A stretch of DNA of 64,000 nt from assembly GCA_001664505.1 (NCBI GenBank), contig CP011806.1, positions 4,292,177-4,356,176 of the forward strand, read 5' to 3'. Position numbers and translations under genes: made by a program. This document shows positions 59,494 to 64,000 of this stretch, in pieces. The notes under the pieces were generated by a model, which was given only the letters and a program-made list of their open reading frames with translations, searched no databases and was not told where the DNA came from. The DNA is from Acidobacteria bacterium Mor1. GTDB lineage: Bacteria > Acidobacteriota > Polarisedimenticolia > Polarisedimenticolales > Polarisedimenticolaceae. Position 1 is the stretch's first letter; each line of letters begins with the position of its first letter.

Positions 59494-62400
59494 TCAGCGC
59501 TTCTTGTCTTTCTTGCCCCCGTGGCCGCGGAAGTTCCTCGTGCGTCCGTCGTCGGATGCGGGAACCGTGCTCCCGCCTCCCGGACCCATGACCCCTCCCG
59601 GACCCGAGACCTGCGTCCAGACGAAGTCCCGAATGACTCCGTCGTCCTGGGAGTTGGTTCCGTTGCCGGGGGTGTGGGTTCTGTTGCTGCGCGAGGAGTT
59701 GTAGTCGCCGCCCTCTGCCGGTGCACGGCCGCGGGTGCCGCCGAAGATGTAGATCACGTCGTGGCCGCCACCACCTCCGAGCCCGGCGGCGGGTGTGTGG
59801 GTTCTGTTGCTTCGCGAGGAGTTGTAGTCGCCCCCTTCTCCCGGTGCCCGAACCTCGGTGCCGCCGAAGATGTAGATGACGTCATGCCCGCCGCCCCCTC
59901 CCGGCGCAGCGTTCGGGGTGTGGGTTCTATTGCTCCGTGACGAGTTGTAGTCGCCGCCCTCTGCCGGTGCACGGCCGCGGGTGCCGCCGAAGATGTAGAT
60001 CACGTCATGTCCGCCGCCACCTCCCGGCGCGGCATTCGGCGTGTGGGTTCTGTTGCTGCGCGAGGAGTTGTAGTCGCCGCCCTCCCCCGGCGCACGGCCG
60101 CGGGTGCCGCCGAAGATGTAGATCACGTCGCGGTGGCTGCCGCCTCCCGGTCCGGCGAGGGGGGTGTGGGTCCGGTTGCTTCGCGAGGAGTTGTAGTCGC
60201 CCCCTTCTCCCGGCGCACGCCCCCGGGTACCGCCGAAGACGTAGATGACGTCATGTTCGCCGCCGCCTCCCGGCGCAGCGAGGGGGGTGTGGGTTCTATT
60301 GCTCCGTGACGAGTTGTAGTCACCCCCTTCCGCCCGCCCGCGGCTCTTGGGGACCCAGGGGTGAGGGTTGGACATCCCGTAGGTCGTGCTGTGCCCCAAC
60401 GTATCGGAACCCTGGCGTGAGGTATGCCGGCCCGCGGACGGGTCGAAATATCCACCTCCGGTGCGATAGAGCCGTGTATCCGCGTCCCAGCGCATGCCGC
60501 CGAACAGATAGACGTTGCCCCGGCTACCTGGCCCGCCGATCGGGAGTCCGAAGTCGTCGTAGTCGTAGGACTCAACGGCAGCACCGGTTCCATCGGTAAG
60601 CGAACGAACGCTCTCATTGAAGTCGACGTGGTACCAGAGATCGTCGAGCGCCTGGTCGCCGTTCAGGTCCACCTCTTCCCGCATCTGAAGCAGACCGTCC
60701 GGACCGCCGACGTAGCTGACCTGCGGGATGCCCTGTCCATCCTGTTCTTCGATGACGGTCTGCCCGGACCAGTAGTAGCGCCGGGTCGTTCCGCCGCCGC
60801 TCGCCTCGATCCGGCGGCCCAGGGCGTCATAGCGGTAGCTGAAGGTGCGGCCGGGCACCGTGACCTCGATCATCTGGTCGCGGTAGTCGTAGACGATTCC
60901 TGTCCGATCGTCCGCCGACAGGGTCGCTCCCTTGCCGTCGTAGGTGCGGGAGCCGCGAGGGGTCGTGGTGTACTGGTTGCACTGCCGGTCCGCAGGCGTC
61001 GGTTGAGCCGGATCCATGGTGTACGTGCCGTCCTCGCTGCCGCCGGTCACTGTGGTGCGGTTTCCCGCACCGTCGTAGACGTAGGTGACTGTCTCGACGA
61101 GCGGGCCCGGATCGTTTCGTTCGCTCTCGGTCATGCGGTAGAGCGAGTCGTAGCTGTAGCGGGTGAACCGCGCGGCGTTCAGGTTGTCGCGAAATTCCTC
61201 CAGGGTGTCCGCCGGGCTCCAGGTCGTGCCCAGGTCCAGCCAGGGGATGCCGGCAGCCTCGTGAACGGTGCGCGTCGTGCGCCCGAGCGCGTCATGCTCA
61301 TAGCTGCTGTCGGTGCCGTTGGCCCGGGAGATGCGCTCGACCCGGTCCGGTCCGATGTAGAAAAAGCTCGCCAGGCTGTTCCCCTCGGACATTCCGTTGA
61401 CCCGGTTCAGCGCGTCGTATTGATAGTCGATGGTCCGTCCCGACGGGTAGCGTCGCTGTAGTTCGTTGCCGGCGCCGTCGAAGCTGCTCTCGGTCGTCCG
61501 GCCCGGGCCGCCGGCGACGCTCAAGGTCTCGCGAAGCACGTTCCCCATCGAGTCGTAGTCGAGGGTCACGCTGGAATCGTCGTCGTCGGCGACCCGTAGC
61601 CGGGACAGGCCGTCGTAGTCGTAGGTCTCGGTGGTGGTACCGCCGACACCTGCAGCGGGAACGACCTGAACGCCGGTCACCCGGTCCAGGTCGTCATGAT
61701 CGTAGGAGATCACCGTGCCGTTGGCGTCGGTCAAGGTGGTCACCCGCTGATGCACGTCGTACACGCGACTGGTGGAGGTCCCGTCGGCGTAGCTCGTGGA
61801 GGTCGGCCGGTCGAGGGCGTCGTAGGCATACTGGGTTATGTTTCCGTTGCCGTCGGTCATCGACGACAGCCGGTCGTTGTCGTCCCACTCGTAGTTGATG
61901 ATCACGGTGCCGCTCGGGTTGCCGCTGCCGGTGCCGTCGTCGGTAAGTTCGTGAATCGTCTGCAGCGGACGATCTGCGCCGTCGTACAGCGTGCGCGTCA
62001 CGTTTCCGAGGGAGTCGACGGTCAGCGTTCGCAGGTCCTGGGAGTCATGCCCGTAGGTCCATTGCCGGCCCAGGTTGTCGGTCGTCCCATCGTGGCGATT
62101 GAGAGCGTCGTAGGTGTAGGTCGTGGTGAAGACCTGGTTGGCCAGGCCGAGGTCGGACAGGTCGGTCCGCGTGACCTGCCGCAGGTTGGAGCGGTCGTCG
62201 TAGGCGAAGGTCAAGGTGTTCCCGCCTGCATCGGCCCGCGAGAGCAGCCGCCGGACTCCGTCGTAGGTCATGTCCGTCGAGTTGCCGCGGTCGTCGGTCA
62301 CCCTCAGCGGCCGGTCGTCGGCGTCGTAGAACACCTGGATCGTGCCGGATCCGTCGAGGATCGGCTGCCCCGTACCGATGTCGAAATGGTCGGTGTCCGT

Positions 62401-64000
62401 CTGGATCGGACGGTCGACCTCGTCGTAGCTGATCGAGACCTCCGCCAGGCGCGTCGTGCCCTGTCCGGAACCCTGGAGCGCTTCCCCTTGCACCCGTAAG
62501 CGGGTCTTCTTGCCGTTGGCGTTGTAGTTGTAGGTCTCGACGTTCCCCATGGCGTCGGTGCGTTGAGTCGGGCGGTCGTACCCGTCGTAGGCCCAGGTCG
62601 TGTCATGGGATCCCGAAGGGTCCTCGAGGCCGGATCGGATCGCCGCCAGTTCGCCGTTGGCGGTGTAGTCGAGCTGGACGCTCGCCTGGTCGGCGCTACC
62701 GGAGGCCCGTGTTTCCACGAACAGCAGATCTCTCTCGTCGTACTGGCGAGTCACGTAATTGTCCGGCTGGTTGCCGTTGGTGGATTCTCCAGAGTCGGCC
62801 CGGGCCACGTTGCCGTTGGGGTCGTAGGCGTAGGTCCGTTGGATGCACTCACCGCCCGCCGCCGTTTCGATCTGATCCTCAACGACACGATCGAGCTCGT
62901 CGTAGCGGTAGGCGCGGCTGAGGTAGGCGTTCGCCCGCGGGGTCTGACTCTCGTCTTTGTTCTCCTGGTCGACCCGGATGAGGCGGTTCGCCCGGTCTTG
63001 CCAGAAGTACCTGATATGCAGTTGTGGCGAGGGGGAGACCGAACGGACCATCTGATCCAGCTCGTTGTACGTGTGCTGGGAGAGGTTCCCCCGGGGGTCA
63101 GTCAGGTCGGTCATGTTCCCCGCAGTGTCGTACCCGAACGAGGTGCTGAGGGCGGTCCCCGGGGCATCGATGACGATCTGCGCCAGGTAGCCCTCCTCGG
63201 GGCCCGTTGTGAAGTAGTCGAAGGTGTCGACGCGACCCGCCGGGGTGGTCACTTGGGTCACCTGGCCGAACGCGTTGTAGACGTTGACCTGCTCGATCAC
63301 CTGTTGGCCACCACCCAGGGTGCCGCTGACTACCGTGGGGCGGCGCAGTACGGTGGGGTTTCCGTTGGGGTCATGGGTGTAGCTGGTCACGAAACCGCGT
63401 CCGTCGGTGTATGTCGAGGCGAAGCGATCGAGGAACGGCGCGGCTACTGCCGTGGCGGGGCGGGCCGGCGATTCGAACAGCGTTTCGAGGCTGGGTACTC
63501 TTCGCTGGGAGAAGCCGGTGGTGTAAGTCCAGGACTCCTGGATCGTCGCCTGATCTCCGCCGAGCGCGCCGGGGCTCCGGGTGCGCTGCAGGAGATCCGC
63601 CCGCTGCAGCGGATCGGCGTTTGCCTCGTCGTAGACCAGCAGGGTCGACGATCGGTTGGGCAGGTCGATTCGGGTGGTCATGCCGCCGGCGTTGTAAGCG
63701 TAGGTCGTGTCATAGGAGGGCGGGTCGCCGGCTCGCAAGGGAGATACGGCCTGGTTCTGCAGGGTGTCGCTGGGCGCTGCCGGGTCCGGAGCCCGCCCGG
63801 TGAAGTGGCGCTCCCGGAGAAGCTGCGCCGCACCGTCGAAGTCGTAGCGCGACACGTTGCCGGAGCGATCGTTGACCACCGTGGTGCTTGCGATCTGCGG
63901 TAGCGACGGATCCGGCGGGAGGATCGGATAGGTGTACGCCAACACCTCGCCGAGATGGATCTGATAGGCGATGCGGTCGAATCGGCCGTCTCCCGGGTTC
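59494..64000 (-). CDS. RHS-repeat protein with 41-residue tandem repeat C terminus (5' partial)
   Basis: The frame is open to the window edge, so the N terminus is missing; about 1501 residues are visible. Most of it consists of YD/RHS repeats (YDALNRVNGM, YDYDGLSRLRVADD, YDSLYRMTESE) that build a hollow beta shell. The RHS-associated core follows: YLFGGMRWDADTRLYRTGGGY and YFDPSAGR near residues equivalent to 60520-60400. In place of a recognisable toxin domain, the C terminus has five full copies and one partial copy of a 41-residue unit (GGDYNSSRSNRTHTP...DVIYIFGGTRGRAP), then a Gly-rich tail ending in GKKDKKR. No immunity-like gene is seen downstream. Probably a secreted or surface polymorphic protein. 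Confidence 0.88.
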   Translation of the reverse strand, partial: NPGDGRFDRIAYQIHLGEVLAYTYPILPPDPSLPQIASTTVVNDRSGNVSRYDFDGAAQLLRERHFTGRAPDPAAPSDTLQNQAVSPLRAGDPPSYDTTYAYNAGGMTTRIDLPNRSSTLLVYDEANADPLQRADLLQRTRSPGALGGDQATIQESWTYTTGFSQRRVPSLETLFESPARPATAVAAPFLDRFASTYTDGRGFVTSYTHDPNGNPTVLRRPTVVSGTLGGGQQVIEQVNVYNAFGQVTQVTTPAGRVDTFDYFTTGPEEGYLAQIVIDAPGTALSTSFGYDTAGNMTDLTDPRGNLSQHTYNELDQMVRSVSPSPQLHIRYFWQDRANRLIRVDQENKDESQTPRANAYLSRAYRYDELDRVVEDQIETAAGGECIQRTYAYDPNGNVARADSGESTNGNQPDNYVTRQYDERDLLFVETRASGSADQASVQLDYTANGELAAIRSGLEDPSGSHDTTWAYDGYDRPTQRTDAMGNVETYNYNANGKKTRLRVQGEALQGSGQGTTRLAEVSISYDEVDRPIQTDTDHFDIGTGQPILDGSGTIQVFYDADDRPLRVTDDRGNSTDMTYDGVRRLLSRADAGGNTLTFAYDDRSNLRQVTRTDLSDLGLANQVFTTTYTYDALNRHDGTTDNLGRQWTYGHDSQDLRTLTVDSLGNVTRTLYDGADRPLQTIHELTDDGTGSGNPSGTVIINYEWDDNDRLSSMTDGNGNITQYAYDALDRPTSTSYADGTSTSRVYDVHQRVTTLTDANGTVISYDHDDLDRVTGVQVVPAAGVGGTTTETYDYDGLSRLRVADDDDSSVTLDYDSMGNVLRETLSVAGGPGRTTESSFDGAGNELQRRYPSGRTIDYQYDALNRVNGMSEGNSLASFFYIGPDRVERISRANGTDSSYEHDALGRTTRTVHEAAGIPWLDLGTTWSPADTLEEFRDNLNAARFTRYSYDSLYRMTESERNDPGPLVETVTYVYDGAGNRTTVTGGSEDGTYTMDPAQPTPADRQCNQYTTTPRGSRTYDGKGATLSADDRTGIVYDYRDQMIEVTVPGRTFSYRYDALGRRIEASGGGTTRRYYWSGQTVIEEQDGQGIPQVSYVGGPDGLLQMREEVDLNGDQALDDLWYHVDFNESVRSLTDGTGAAVESYDYDDFGLPIGGPGSRGNVYLFGGMRWDADTRLYRTGGGYFDPSAGRHTSRQGSDTLGHSTTYGMSNPHPWVPKSRGRAEGGDYNSSRSNRTHTPLAAPGGGGEHDVIYVFGGTRGRAPGEGGDYNSSRSNRTHTPLAGPGGGSHRDVIYIFGGTRGRAPGEGGDYNSSRSNRTHTPNAAPGGGGGHDVIYIFGGTRGRAPAEGGDYNSSRSNRTHTPNAAPGGGGGHDVIYIFGGTEVRAPGEGGDYNSSRSNRTHTPAAGLGGGGGHDVIYIFGGTRGRAPAEGGDYNSSRSNRTHTPGNGTNSQDDGVIRDFVWTQVSGPGGVMGPGGGSTVPASDDGRTRNFRGHGGKKDKKR
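59668..60327 (-). repeat. 123-bp tandem repeat array in the RHS gene
   Basis: Exact 123-bp spacing of GTTGTAGTC on the + strand at 59698, 59821, 59944, 60067, 60190 and 60313. In the minus-strand gene, units are 60327-60205, 60204-60082, 60081-59959, 59958-59836, 59835-59713 and a partial one, 59712-59668. Copies differ at scattered bases, so the array is young but not freshly expanded. The unit is a multiple of three, so copy-number change keeps the frame. Confidence 0.95.

Noticed and set aside
59668-60327. Regular repeats considered as a CRISPR array
   Set aside because: The whole 123-bp unit is repeated with no variable spacers, it is in frame inside an RHS gene, and no cas gene is near.

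Overview
The window is a GC-rich bacterial chromosome segment. It has large secreted multidomain proteins, three Hanks-type kinases with TPR or propeller sensor halves, a lipoprotein sulfatase with TPRs, BNR/sortilin-type propellers, and a cell-wall/nucleotide housekeeping run (amidase, GerMN lipoprotein, murI, rph, rdgB). That mix resembles marine or soil Acidobacteriota (Thermoanaerobaculia-like). The taxon is an inference: there is no rRNA gene in the window.

Layout. 1-10.8 kb: extracellular proteins (discoidin-like, spondin_N/TSP3, LamG), a ThuA-like protein, a YfcC-type carrier and a TPR-sulfatase lipoprotein. 11-13.7 kb: a MoaD/ThiS-like protein paired with a BNR propeller, then an AAA/DUF4143 ATPase with a palindrome at its start codon. 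13.8-18.2 kb: amidase, GerMN, murI, rph, rdgB and tRNA-Asn. 18.2-27.5 kb: a PL1 pectate-lyase-like protein, a lipoprotein hydrolase, a PQQ-propeller protein with a degenerate esterase domain, and a minus-strand run CNNM > endonuclease/phosphatase > selO.

28-36.3 kb is the accessory region, visibly poorer in GC than its neighbours. A TIR-TM-WD40 protein diverges from three tightly packed genes: a membrane-anchored periplasmic-binding-protein-like sensor, an MFS transporter fused to GAF and histidine-kinase ATPase domains, and a receiver fused to a TIR-like nucleotide-binding domain. I read this as a candidate undescribed two-component system whose output is TIR-type NAD(P) metabolism or signalling, and it is the main find. 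It is bordered by about 500 and 670 bp with no convincing genes.

37-64 kb: a giant CLCA-like metalloprotease/VWA protein, a second and divergent SelO-like protein, two kinases, an operon of two DUF1538 membrane proteins with a PII-like and a CBS protein, a large secreted BNR propeller, a third kinase, a minus-strand pair (a sigma factor without region 4, and a secreted protein that probably starts at CTG), and an RHS-repeat gene that runs off the window and carries a 41-residue tandem repeat at its C terminus.

Four secreted proteins (1-1230, 1280-2512, 18209-20332, 36965-41251) end in the same kind of roughly 90-residue module, with a cysteine among the last three residues. They probably share a surface location or processing route.
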